This document shows, piece after piece, positions 6,498 to 10,076 of a stretch of DNA of 10,076 nucleotides. The position numbers and the translations under genes are program-made. Location of the stretch: the NCBI GenBank assembly GCA_903895475.1, contig CAITUF010000173.1:1-10076 (forward strand), in the 5' to 3' direction. How positions within the stretch are numbered: the first letter of the stretch is position 1; every line of letters begins with the position of its first letter. The notes under the pieces were generated by a model that worked only from the letters and a program-made list of their open reading frames with translations, did no database searches and had not been told where the DNA came from. The DNA comes from an uncultured Opitutia bacterium (GTDB taxonomy: Bacteria; Verrucomicrobiota; Verrucomicrobiia; Opitutales; UBA953).

Positions 6498-10076
<3,579 letters not shown>

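Overview
The window is a bacterial chromosome segment with every supported gene on the minus strand. In transcription order (right to left) it holds: rpoB (RNA polymerase beta, 5' end beyond the right edge), rpoC (beta', complete), an intergenic region with an intrinsic terminator and a weak promoter candidate, an outer-membrane beta-barrel gene, a second terminator-like hairpin, and the start of a Wza-type polysaccharide export gene cut by the left edge. It is moderately GC-rich and densely coding. No tRNA, rRNA, CRISPR array or mobile element was seen. The two gaps without a gene are 542-616 and 1964-2121.

Organism: the polymerase subunits are clearly bacterial and carry large inserts in E. 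coli-like places. The 18-residue N-terminal insert in beta', the lack of Shine-Dalgarno motifs, and the pairing of a BBP2/EpsL-like barrel with a Wza-like protein suggest the PVC group, most likely Verrucomicrobiota (perhaps Opitutae-like). This is inferred from pattern recognition without any database search.

How the genes work together: rpoB and rpoC are 35 bp apart and form one operon encoding the core of RNA polymerase. That operon appears to end at a hairpin about 40 bp after rpoC. The next two genes belong to envelope export. The barrel and the Wza-like protein are probably partners in moving a polysaccharide across the periplasm and outer membrane. A second hairpin between them could lower expression of the export gene relative to the barrel.

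Most notable: beta' lacks all four cysteines of the normally conserved second zinc site (Zn2; E. coli C814/C888/C895/C898), while the first zinc site is intact with exact spacing. The segment normally lying between the first and second Zn2 cysteines is about 58 residues longer than in E. coli. The extra length is explained by an ungapped in-frame tandem duplication (residues 849-900 versus 918-969, about 18 of 52 identical, 69-residue period). Zinc-site loss and duplication of the same module look like a coupled remodelling of the polymerase near the trigger-loop base.
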